DNA of 37,627 nucleotides from the NCBI GenBank assembly GCA_027485915.1, contig JAIXQA010000017.1, forward strand, positions 1 to 37,627. The letters are read 5' to 3'. The translations under genes were made by a program, and so were the position numbers. Within the stretch, counting starts at the first letter, position 1. Every line of letters begins with the position of its first letter. This document shows positions 30,589 to 37,627 of this stretch, piece after piece. The notes under the pieces were generated by a model that saw only the letters and a program-made list of their open reading frames with translations, had not been told where the DNA came from and ran no database searches. The stretch comes from Alphaproteobacteria bacterium. GTDB taxonomy: Bacteria; Pseudomonadota; Alphaproteobacteria; Caulobacterales; Aquidulcibacteraceae.

Positions 30589-32061
30589 TTATGGTTTAGG
30601 CACTGGCTTTGGCCGTCCACCTGCGCGCTCTGCTGCTTTTACCGATACTTGGCTTGGCAATGGCACAATGCTCAGAGCCGTTTCGACTGCGGCCAAGGGC
30701 ACTTCAGGTGGCGTTAGCCAAGGAAGCCCAGTCTTTTTAACATTGGCGCTTGTCGCCTCTAAGTCAGAGGGCTTCAAATTGCCGGTGATCGCAGACAGCG
30801 CAATGGTCGCTGCCTGTAAGTCTCGGACTGCTCGCGCTTGGGCCAATTGCGCCTCGAGCAATTCCTGCTGCTGAATCAGCACATCAAGGGTCGTCCGAAG
30901 CCCCACAGATTGCTCCAGCTCAGCGCCTTCGAAGGCAATTTGTGCGGCTTTGACTTGTTCGGCAGACGCTGTCACCGCAATCCGTGCCACGCGGGCTTGG
31001 TGCCACGCATTGGTTGTGCGCTCCGAAATTTGCCGCTCACCATCGACCGCCGAAAAGCGCGCTGCATTGGCATTGCCCAAAGCCTCCGTCACGCGCGAGC
31101 TGACGAGCCCGCCTGTAAAGAGTGGAACCGATAAGCGGGCCGTCACGGCGGTATTGCCGCTCCGGTTGCCGTCAAAGCTTGAATCCACCGCCCAGGCTTG
31201 GCTTGCTTGGATGGTGATTTTCGGCCGATTCTCGGCTTCGATTACTTTGGCCCCCGCCATGGCGATCGTTTCACCCAAGCGGATAGCCGCAAGGTCAGGA
31301 TTGTTGGCGCGTGCCAAAATCAGGGCTTGGTCGAGGCTGGCGGGGCCCACAACTTCCTTGATCTCAGGGGTCAATTCCGTTGGCGCTTGGCCAATCAAAC
31401 GCTCAATCGCCGATCGGCTAGCATCTACAGCCGCTTCAGCAGCGGCTAAAGCCGTCTTGCTGGCGGCTTGGCGTGCCTCAACCTGGGCCACATCAGTTTT
31501 AGTGACATCACCGACTTCAAAGCGGACACGCACAGCTTCAAGCTGCCGGTTCAATGCGGTCAAATTCTGCCTGCGGATGTCAACGGTGCGCAAATCCCGG
31601 CGCAGATCTGCATAGGCTGTGACAACATCGCGCATCACCGCCAGTTCACTGGCTGCCAAACGCGCGTCGGCTTGGGCAATCTGGGCTTCGGCCAAGCTCA
31701 TGGCAGCTTTAACGCGGCCGGCCAACCAAATAGGCTGTGAGGCGGTGATGCCATAGGTCGTTGGTGTTGTTTCATTTGCCAGTCGGCTGGAGATTACGCC
31801 AGTTGAACTGATGGAACGGGACCAGGATTCTTGCTGGCCATAGGTGGCTTCACCGCCAATTTGCATGCGCCTTTGTGCAATAGCCTGCACCCGGCGCTCA
31901 CCGAGTGCGCGGAGATTGGCCCGCTGACTTTCAAGGCCAGGATTGGTTTGCAAGGCCATGGTGACCGCTTCTGGTAGCGACTGGGCCAAGGCTGGGCTGG
32001 TCATGGCGGCTAAGAAGGCAAGGGATAAGCTGAGACGGGCGGCGGTTTTTATCGTGGTCAT
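30589..32061 (-). CDS. TolC family outer-membrane channel protein
   Basis: This 490-aa protein is an outer-membrane efflux/type I secretion tunnel (TolC family). A signal peptide (TIKTAARLSLSLAFLAAMTSPALA) is followed by two OEP repeats with long alpha-helices: LPEAVTMALQTNPGLESQRANL opens the first, and LDQALILARANNPDLAAIRLG the second. YGITASQPIWLAGRVKAAM and ARLSVPLFTGGLVSSRV are the beta-barrel segments. The C-terminal tail is proline-rich (GGRPKPVPKP). ATG 32061 is chosen since the signal peptide begins there; the longer frame from 32238 adds 59 residues with no export character. No inner-membrane or adaptor partner lies next to it, so its substrate is unknown. Confidence 0.92.
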   Translation of the reverse strand: MTTIKTAARLSLSLAFLAAMTSPALAQSLPEAVTMALQTNPGLESQRANLRALGERRVQAIAQRRMQIGGEATYGQQESWSRSISSTGVISSRLANETTPTTYGITASQPIWLAGRVKAAMSLAEAQIAQADARLAASELAVMRDVVTAYADLRRDLRTVDIRRQNLTALNRQLEAVRVRFEVGDVTKTDVAQVEARQAASKTALAAAEAAVDASRSAIERLIGQAPTELTPEIKEVVGPASLDQALILARANNPDLAAIRLGETIAMAGAKVIEAENRPKITIQASQAWAVDSSFDGNRSGNTAVTARLSVPLFTGGLVSSRVTEALGNANAARFSAVDGERQISERTTNAWHQARVARIAVTASAEQVKAAQIAFEGAELEQSVGLRTTLDVLIQQQELLEAQLAQARAVRDLQAATIALSAITGNLKPSDLEATSANVKKTGLPWLTPPEVPLAAVETALSIVPLPSQVSVKAAERAGGRPKPVPKP

Positions 32062-32390
32062 GGTTTGAGCATCTTTGCATTTGTGCACCACTTTACGTGG
32101 CGGGGGGAGGGAACTGGTGCGGCTGGTTTTTGCGCCTTGGTTCAGTTCAAAACGAGCGTGACAAAATCTCTTGTCTTGCTTTAACCTTATTTGCTGGACA
32201 AAAGAGGGTTGTGTCCGGTGTCCTTTCGTCAAGTTCACAACTAATTGAGCGCAAAATGACTCGTTTGGCTAGATGGCAATTGACCTTGCGACCAGAGTGG
32301 CCACACAATGTGGCGCTGTTTGGTCAAAAATGGTTTGTGGAAACAAAGCGAGCCTCTGTTGTTACGTCTACTAAGGGCAGATTGTAATCC

Positions 32391-33515
32391 ATGATGGACG
32401 ATAAGACTTCAAACGCAGCAGAAACCCCGATATTGGCTGGAACAGGTGAAAACTTTGGGCCATGCAGCCTAGGTCGGCGCGCCATTTTGGGTGGAATTAT
32501 TTGGCCAGGGCTTTACGCGGCAGGGCTGTCAAGCCTTGCGGCGAATTCTGCTTTCGCACAGTCCCGCGGCACAACAACACCGAGCGAACGTGGTTTCAAC
32601 CCATTGGCTTGGCTCAATCGTGGGCGGGATAGTTTTGATGCGGTTTATGAAGCCTCAACTGGGGTTGTTGCGGCGCGGATGCGTGACTTTTCGATTCGTG
32701 CGCCCGACGGCAATCTTTGCCAGACCCGTATTGCTTATCCCGTGACTGTCTATGATCGCATGCCTTTGGTCCTGTTTTGCCCCGATGCAGGCTGTAAAGG
32801 GGCGATGTATGACCCGTTCATTGGGGCTTTGGCGGCGAGCGGCTATTTCGTCATCGCCTTGGATGATCCCCGTGCCGTAAGCTTGAAGGCCAGTGACGGC
32901 TCAGCTTTGGTAGCCACTTCGCCTGACGTACGTGGTCCAAGCTTGGCTGAAGCCCGCTTCTTAATCGACATGACCGCAGAGGCTGCTCAAATATTGGGCT
33001 CACGCGCCAATCGTGTGGATGCGTCGCGTGTTGGCGTAGCCGGTCACGGGGAAGGGGCTTGGATGGCGCTGAGCTTGGCTGGTTGGGGGTCGAGTGAGTC
33101 TGATGTGGCCACAGCGCGCGATGGTCGGGTGATGGGAGCCTTTGTGCTTGCCCCTACGCCACTTGAAGCCAATGCACGTATTGTCAACGCGGTCAGCGAT
33201 GGCGGCGCGTTGGCGCTATTAGCAGGGCCAGCGGGTTCATTGCCGCCAGCTCTGCCGGGAAGCGGGTTGATTGCTCTTGGCCTTCCGGCGCAATCCAACA
33301 CATTTGGCGGTTTGATTGGTAATCCGGCCGCAAGCCGCCGCAATGGGAAGCGCCAAGTCGCCGAACCAAAGCCTCTTGCAGCGGCCGTTGCCGCTGCATC
33401 GGTCTTTTTTGATTGGGGCTTGAAGCGGCAAAGCGATCGTCGGCGGACGCTTCTGGGATTGAATGGTCGCGTGGTTGAAGGATTGACCCAGCCTTTGCTT
33501 CTGAGCCGTGCGTAA
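32391..33515 (+). CDS. Exported alpha/beta-hydrolase-like protein lacking the nucleophile serine
   Basis: This 374-aa protein has an export signal with a paired arginine (GRRAILGGIIWPGLYAAGL, cleavage near NSAFA), perhaps Tat. The body follows the platelet-activating-factor acetylhydrolase/dienelactone-hydrolase-like pattern: RMPLVLFCPDAGCKGAMYDP, GYFVIALDDPRAV, and RVGVAGHGEGAWMALSL. In active relatives the last motif is GHSxG; here it reads GHGEG, with glycine in the serine position. The C-terminal histidine cannot be identified either. It is therefore probably not a classical serine hydrolase. The start may be 32391 or 32394, and no strong ribosome site is seen. It is divergent from tolC. 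Confidence 0.75.
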   Translation: MMDDKTSNAAETPILAGTGENFGPCSLGRRAILGGIIWPGLYAAGLSSLAANSAFAQSRGTTTPSERGFNPLAWLNRGRDSFDAVYEASTGVVAARMRDFSIRAPDGNLCQTRIAYPVTVYDRMPLVLFCPDAGCKGAMYDPFIGALAASGYFVIALDDPRAVSLKASDGSALVATSPDVRGPSLAEARFLIDMTAEAAQILGSRANRVDASRVGVAGHGEGAWMALSLAGWGSSESDVATARDGRVMGAFVLAPTPLEANARIVNAVSDGGALALLAGPAGSLPPALPGSGLIALGLPAQSNTFGGLIGNPAASRRNGKRQVAEPKPLAAAVAAASVFFDWGLKRQSDRRRTLLGLNGRVVEGLTQPLLLSRA

Positions 33516-33703
33516 GGTGTTGTTTGCTTGCCTATCTGCCCATCAAACCGGTTGATTCCGCCTGCGCGCATGTCATTTGGTCAATCAGAACTGCAAAATT
33601 TCTGCCGGGCTAGTGCGAAAGCAAGACAATGCTCTTAAATAAGCGGGTCTCAACCCGATGGTCGAATTGGACAGGCCAAGGTTGATGGGGAGGCTTTAGG
33701 CCA

Positions 33704-34810
33704 ATGAGTGATGATGCAAATGCCACCAAAACACCCGTAACCGATACGGTGTCGGCGGAAGCAATGCTGCCCGAGATCAAGGTTGAGTCAAAGGATTTGA
33801 CCCGTATTCGCGGTCAATTATCGTTGGATGACCGGGCATCGATTGCCACTTTTGGCGACAATGCGCAGCGCAACGTCGTAGCCTATGCCGACCGAATTCT
33901 GGCGCAAACCCAAAACCGCGAACTGGGTGAGACCGGTCGCCTTTTGACGGATATCATTGCCAAAGCAAAAGGCCTTGATCCTGCTGCCATGCAGAAGAAA
34001 GGCTTTTTCGGTAAATTGTTTGGCGGTGCCAGAGCCGAGATCGAGAAATTCAAGGGCAAGTTTGAGGACGTGGCTAGCCAGATCGATGCCATCGCCATCC
34101 AATTGGAAAAGCGCAAGGACGGACTGCGGCGCGACATTGCGGTAATGGACGATCTGCACGAGCAGACCGCAGCCTCAATCGCCCAGCTCAGCGCCTATAT
34201 TGAGGCCGGTGAGGCGTTTGCTGCCGAAATCAAAGCAACCCGCCTGCCAGAGCTTAAGACCATTGCCGATGAGGCTTTGTTGACCGGCGATGGCATGATT
34301 GAAGCCCAAGCCTACCGCGATGCCCAGCAGGCGATGGAGCGGCTGGAAAAGCGGATATTTTACTTAAAGCAAGCCCGCCAAATCGGCATTCAACAATTGC
34401 CGCAGATCCGCATTGTGCAAGCCGGTGATGAGACTTTGGTGGAGAGCTTACAAGCTTCCACCCGCCTGACCATTCCCTTGTGGAAGCAAAAGATGGTGCT
34501 GCTCTTGGGACTGCGCCGTCAAGAAGATGCATTGGCCATGCAAAAGGCGGTCACTGACGCCACCAACGAGATGTTGCGTCAGACTTCGTCTATGATGAAG
34601 GATCAAGCGATTGCGATTGAAGAACAATCCCAGCGTGGCATCGTCGATCTTGAAACCTTGGAACAGGCCAATCGCGACTTGATCGATACGATCTCGGGCG
34701 TCCTGTCCACGCAGGAAGAGGGTCGTCAGAAGCGCGCCATGGTCGAAAAGCGAATGGACGAAATGACTCAGGAATTGCGGCAAGCCTTGGTGCAAGGGCG
34801 TGTGACTTAA
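33704..34810 (+). CDS. telA: TelA family protein (toxic anion resistance)
   Basis: This 368-aa protein belongs to the TelA/YaaN family, named after tellurite resistance but found widely without it. It is mostly alpha-helical coiled coil. Family marks are GLDPAAMQKKGFFGKLFGGARAEIEKF near residue 90, ASQIDAIAIQLEKRKDGLRRDI, and RLTIPLWKQKMVLLLGLRRQEDAL followed by NEMLRQTSSMMKDQAIAIEE. The function is unknown, perhaps a membrane-stress response. It starts an operon with two XpaC-like genes, the first 3 bases after its stop. The start at 33704 has GGGAGGC about 11 bases upstream. Confidence 0.92.
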   Translation: MSDDANATKTPVTDTVSAEAMLPEIKVESKDLTRIRGQLSLDDRASIATFGDNAQRNVVAYADRILAQTQNRELGETGRLLTDIIAKAKGLDPAAMQKKGFFGKLFGGARAEIEKFKGKFEDVASQIDAIAIQLEKRKDGLRRDIAVMDDLHEQTAASIAQLSAYIEAGEAFAAEIKATRLPELKTIADEALLTGDGMIEAQAYRDAQQAMERLEKRIFYLKQARQIGIQQLPQIRIVQAGDETLVESLQASTRLTIPLWKQKMVLLLGLRRQEDALAMQKAVTDATNEMLRQTSSMMKDQAIAIEEQSQRGIVDLETLEQANRDLIDTISGVLSTQEEGRQKRAMVEKRMDEMTQELRQALVQGRVT

Positions 34811-34813
34811 TTC

Positions 34814-35560
34814 ATGGCCCGACGCCGCTCAAAAGACTGGTTGAAGGAAGAGTTTAACGTTCGGATTCGTTCGCCGCAGTCCTTTGGCGTGCTTGCCTTT
34901 TGGTTCTTTATCTGGGCTATTTGCGACTTTAATCCTTGGGTGGGTTTCGGCCTATTTTTCGCGGCCGGTGGCTCTCTCGGTTTCTTTGGTGGCAAGCGCG
35001 ACACCGTGGATGACCTGTGGGGATATGATTCCGACGATGTGGATGATGAAGACGAGGAGGATAAGCCGCGTCGCCAAGGCGGTGAGTCCGAAGCCGCAGC
35101 CCGTGCGCGCGCCAATGGGGAGGCTTTACCCGCGCCCGAAGCACCACCGAAACTGCATCAAGCCGTTATTGAAGATGCTAAGCCTTCGTTGGTGCGACTG
35201 GAGGCCGCAGCCAGTGTCGCGGAAGGAGAACTTGGCGCACGCTTACGCAATATGGTTGCGCGCGTTAAGGAAGTGGAGATGGGTCTGAGACAAGACCCGT
35301 CAAAATTGTCCGATGTCCAGCGCCTCTTCACCTATTATCTGCCCGCCACTGCTGACCTTTTGAGTGCGCGCGGTGCGGTAGCCGGGGGTGCCGATCCGGC
35401 ACGTCTGGCTGAAATTGATACGATGATTGGCAAACTTGACCTTGCCTATACCGACTTTGCTAGTCGACTGCGTGGCCATGATGCCCGCAGCCTCGAGATT
35501 GATTTGCGTTTGCTCGATCAGTCCTTGGACGATGAATTCGCGCATAAGACAAAGGGCTAA
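34814..35560 (+). CDS. XpaC-like membrane protein (first paralogue)
   Basis: This 248-aa protein matches the XpaC (5-bromo-4-chloroindolyl phosphate hydrolysis) family that accompanies telA in many bacteria. Two membrane segments lie near residues 24-58 (SFGVLAFWFFIWAICDF and GFGLFFAAGGSLGFFGG), followed by an acidic linker (SDDVDDEDEEDK) and a soluble helical domain. That domain carries the signature SDVQRLFTYYLPATADLL, which also appears in the next gene. The start is 3 bases after the telA stop, with AAGGGCG upstream, so it is translated as part of the operon. No catalytic residues are known; the hydrolase name is historical. Confidence 0.85.
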   Translation: MARRRSKDWLKEEFNVRIRSPQSFGVLAFWFFIWAICDFNPWVGFGLFFAAGGSLGFFGGKRDTVDDLWGYDSDDVDDEDEEDKPRRQGGESEAAARARANGEALPAPEAPPKLHQAVIEDAKPSLVRLEAAASVAEGELGARLRNMVARVKEVEMGLRQDPSKLSDVQRLFTYYLPATADLLSARGAVAGGADPARLAEIDTMIGKLDLAYTDFASRLRGHDARSLEIDLRLLDQSLDDEFAHKTKG

Positions 35561-35563
35561 AGG

Positions 35564-36223
35564 ATGGCGAAGCCTCCGTCTCGTTCGAACAAGCCTGGCA
35601 ACACGGGGGCTGGGACGTCGTGGTGGGTGATACTTGGCTCCATGGCTGGCTCGTTGGCGGTTGGTGGCCTCTTGCTGGTTGAAGTGCGCTCAGGTCCGAT
35701 TGTCGCCGGTATCGTTGCCTTGTCGCTCTATGGCTTTTTGACGGTAGGGCTGCCACGCCTGTTCAAAAGCAAAACCGTTCAGGAAACGCCCACCCCTCCA
35801 AAGCTTGATCCAGAAGATGACGATCCACGCCATGCCCTCATGGTCGAGGCCCACCAGCATCTAACATGCGTGCGCAATGCGATCCCGGCTGTACCGTTGG
35901 AAGTCGGACATGTGTTGGATGCTTTGGTCCGCCACGGCCTGGCCATTCTAGAGACAGTGGCAAGCCAGCCCGAAAAGCTGAACCCAATTCTACGCTTCTT
36001 TACTTATTATCTGCCTGCCACCGCCGATCTGGTCTCGGATCGGTTGAAGCTCGAGTCGCATGCTGGCCAAGCCCGTTTGGCCGAAATTGATCAGACGCTT
36101 GGTCGCCTCAAAGAAGCTTTCGCCAGTTTTGAACGCGCGGTGGTCGAACCAGACTTGGCCTCTGTCGATCTGGATATCGAGCTTCTAGACCGCGCCTTGA
36201 AGGATGATTTGGCACCACGTTGA
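35564..36223 (+). CDS. XpaC-like membrane protein (second paralogue)
   Basis: This 219-aa protein shares with the preceding one the signature LRFFTYYLPATADLVSDRL and the tail ARLAEIDQTLGRLKEAFASF (compare ARLAEIDTMIGKLDLAYTDF), which points to a tandem duplication. The N-terminal part differs: a short basic stretch, then two membrane segments (WWVILGSMAGSLAVGGLLLV and VAGIVALSLYGFLTVG), with only a short acidic linker. It follows after 3 bases, with AAAGG upstream, as the third gene of the telA operon. No terminator was recognised after its stop. Confidence 0.83.
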   Translation: MAKPPSRSNKPGNTGAGTSWWVILGSMAGSLAVGGLLLVEVRSGPIVAGIVALSLYGFLTVGLPRLFKSKTVQETPTPPKLDPEDDDPRHALMVEAHQHLTCVRNAIPAVPLEVGHVLDALVRHGLAILETVASQPEKLNPILRFFTYYLPATADLVSDRLKLESHAGQARLAEIDQTLGRLKEAFASFERAVVEPDLASVDLDIELLDRALKDDLAPR

Positions 36224-36655
36224 GGTCCGGGTTCGAACATAGGGATAAAGTCCCACTGGGCCCGCAAAACGGCGCGATGGCAAAATCGATTACACTTTTT
36301 GACGCCTAATCTTGCGCAGAAACAAGTGTCGGATGGCTTCAATGCAAGCAACCTGAAGCCTCTCCAGGCCAGTTGGCTTGGGTGGTGGCATTCGCTGGAT
36401 GCATTCTGGGATCAATGATCGGACTCAAGTATCGGCAAATCAAGCTCTCTAGAGGCCCGGTGCTTAAGGCATCTGTTTGTCACTTGGAAGGCTTCAACAT
36501 ACCTAAAGAACGAATAACGTGCCTCAATCAATTGTCTTTCCACCTCATTATACTGCAAAATCGGCATGATTATAAATTTATTATTTCTTTCCAACTAACA
36601 TCACACCCATGTGAACAACCACTCAGCTCCTGCAGTTGGTTGAAGGAATGGGTCA
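36224..36655. other. 432-base gene-free, AT-richer stretch before the tadG-like gene
   Basis: No gene is supportable; open frames on both strands here lack coding character. The right half (about 36430-36600) is AT-rich. A TATAAA at 36571-36576, with TTATAC 17 bases upstream at 36548-36553, could be a weak promoter for the gene at 36656. A GACTC (CcrM-type) site lies at 36422-36426. The ribosome site for the next gene, AAGGA, is at its end. Confidence 0.45.
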
Positions 36656-37627
36656 ATGAAGTTCTCCAAGCATGTGTTAGCGACCAAAGTTACGTCACTT
36701 GAGCGCGGCAATGTCGCAGTGATGTTTGCACTGGTTTCATCGGTATCCCTTGTCGTGCTTGGAGCTGCAATTGAACTGACCCGTATCTCTGGTGCCAAAG
36801 CCTCACTGGCCGCCGCAGCAGATGCTGGTGCCTTGGCGGCCAAGCGCGATCAGACCGACAAAGCCTCTCAGGGCGAAGCGCTGTCTCGCGCGTCGGCGGC
36901 TACGGTGGGTGTCAAGGCATTCCTCTCCTCTGCTCCGGGGGCTGACAGAGGTGTGAGCAATTTGCAGGCGAATGTCACCTGGGATGCCGATGGGTCGGCG
37001 CGCCTGACTGGCACGGCCACTCAGAGCTTGATCCTTGGTGGCGTGGTCGGTCGCTCAACGGTTCAATTGAGTGCCGTTGGCGTTGCTACGGCTGGCGCCG
37101 ATCGCAAATTGGAAGTTGCAGTTGTCATGGATACAACGGCCTCCATGTTTCAATATGATGGCCGGCCAACCACGCGCTTCACCCAAATGCGCAGCGCGGC
37201 AAAGCGCTTCGTCAATACCCTATTTGACACGATTACCATTCCAGACCGCTTGCGGGTGGCAGTTATTCCTTGGACAACCACGGTCAATATTCGCGGCGAA
37301 GTACCCGACCAAACTTGGGATAATTCGGCTGGACCGGTCCGCAGCACGGCCGATGCTGGCACGCGTTCATTGCCATCTAGCCCAATTAGTCGTTCTTCCA
37401 ATATTTCCGAGAGCAGCTCCACCTTGAACTCGATGTTCGCGCCGGTTGGCTGGCGCGGCTGTATTTCGGGCAATGGCGAAAGCCTAACCGCCAACGATGA
37501 TACCAAGGCGGGCATGAGCTGGAATGCGCTGCGCGTTCCGCCGCGCGTCAATAACTCCACGCGCACTAAGGGCTTTACCGCGACAAAAATGTGCGACAAT
37601 TGGACGGGTTGCGGCGGAGGCGGCGGC
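36656..37627 (+). CDS. TadG-like pilus assembly protein with VWA domain (partial, runs off the window)
   Basis: This frame is open for 324 codons to the window edge. The N-terminus MKFSKHVLATKVTSLERGNV leads into one membrane helix (AVMFALVSSVSLVVLGAAIE) and then SGAKASLAAAADAGALAAKR, the signature of TadE/TadG-type Flp pilus assembly proteins. From about residue 147 it enters a von Willebrand A-like domain with the metal-site motif VVMDTTASM (a DxTxS variant), then LRVAVIPWTTTVN. After that comes a Ser/Thr/Asn-rich region and glycine repeats at the edge. TadG proteins anchor or assemble tight-adherence pili at the cell surface. AAGGA lies 8 bases before the start. Confidence 0.88.
   Translation, partial: MKFSKHVLATKVTSLERGNVAVMFALVSSVSLVVLGAAIELTRISGAKASLAAAADAGALAAKRDQTDKASQGEALSRASAATVGVKAFLSSAPGADRGVSNLQANVTWDADGSARLTGTATQSLILGGVVGRSTVQLSAVGVATAGADRKLEVAVVMDTTASMFQYDGRPTTRFTQMRSAAKRFVNTLFDTITIPDRLRVAVIPWTTTVNIRGEVPDQTWDNSAGPVRSTADAGTRSLPSSPISRSSNISESSSTLNSMFAPVGWRGCISGNGESLTANDDTKAGMSWNALRVPPRVNNSTRTKGFTATKMCDNWTGCGGGGG

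Noticed and set aside
36227-36275. GGTTCGAA resembling a tRNA T-loop
   Set aside because: The flanking bases do not form a T-stem, and no acceptor or anticodon arm can be folded around it.
36373-36702. Plus-strand frame of 109 codons before the tadG-like gene
   Set aside because: It overlaps the well-supported tadG-like start in another frame, and runs through AT-rich promoter-like sequence without coding character.

Overview
The window looks like a chromosomal segment of an alphaproteobacterium of the Caulobacterales type (Caulobacteraceae, Hyphomonadaceae or Phycosocius-like). The argument is gene content: GcrA and the histidine phosphotransferase ChpT sit side by side, and both belong to the CtrA/CcrM cell-cycle circuit. 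A dnaG-rpoD pair, a methylsuccinyl-CoA dehydrogenase and a TadG-type pilus protein fit the same group. Composition looks moderately GC-rich by eye, with AT-richer patches at about 300-1230 and 36430-36600. No rRNA, tRNA, CRISPR array or complete transposon was found.

Region 1 (1-1881) is accessory DNA. It starts with the last codons of an IS110-type transposase. An eroded bacteriocin locus follows: a double-glycine-leader peptide of 165 aa, a small two-helix membrane protein (candidate immunity protein), and, divergently, the first part of a C39 peptidase/exporter that is cut off. Two inverted REP-like hairpins, each with a GTAG foot, bracket the locus, and the right one sits at the point where the exporter breaks off. 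Outside them lies a pair of direct repeats of about 85 bp.

Region 2 (1882-16290) is housekeeping: yqgE, a peroxiredoxin, a DUF2147 protein, dnaG and rpoD, a 500-bp repeat-bearing gap, a GNAT/BioF2-type acyltransferase overlapping a cupin/JmjC-like gene, an esterase, a cold-shock gene, arfB, a TIGR02466-type putative oxygenase, an aspartate aminotransferase, tsaC, and a secreted SnoaL/NTF2-like protein. Region 3 (16291-20137) holds a YceI-cytochrome b561-YceI operon and a large acyl-CoA dehydrogenase.

Region 4 (20151-27291) is the most coherent block. It reads leftward as chpT-cheA-cheW-cheY-cheB-cheR, with start/stop overlaps between most che genes, while gcrA is divergent from chpT. The CheA carries two CheW-like domains and a partly degenerate receiver. 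A GANTC (CcrM) site and two near-matches to the CtrA box lie in the intergenic stretches. This arrangement suggests, but does not prove, a link between a chemosensory-type array and the cell-cycle phosphorelay.

Region 5 (27292-37627) holds two strong terminators with possible small transcripts, a methylsuccinyl-CoA dehydrogenase (ethylmalonyl-CoA pathway), an EAL-domain protein, a TolC-family outer-membrane protein, an alpha/beta-hydrolase-like protein lacking the usual nucleophile serine, a telA-xpaC-xpaC operon, and the start of a TadG/VWA pilus protein that runs off the right edge.
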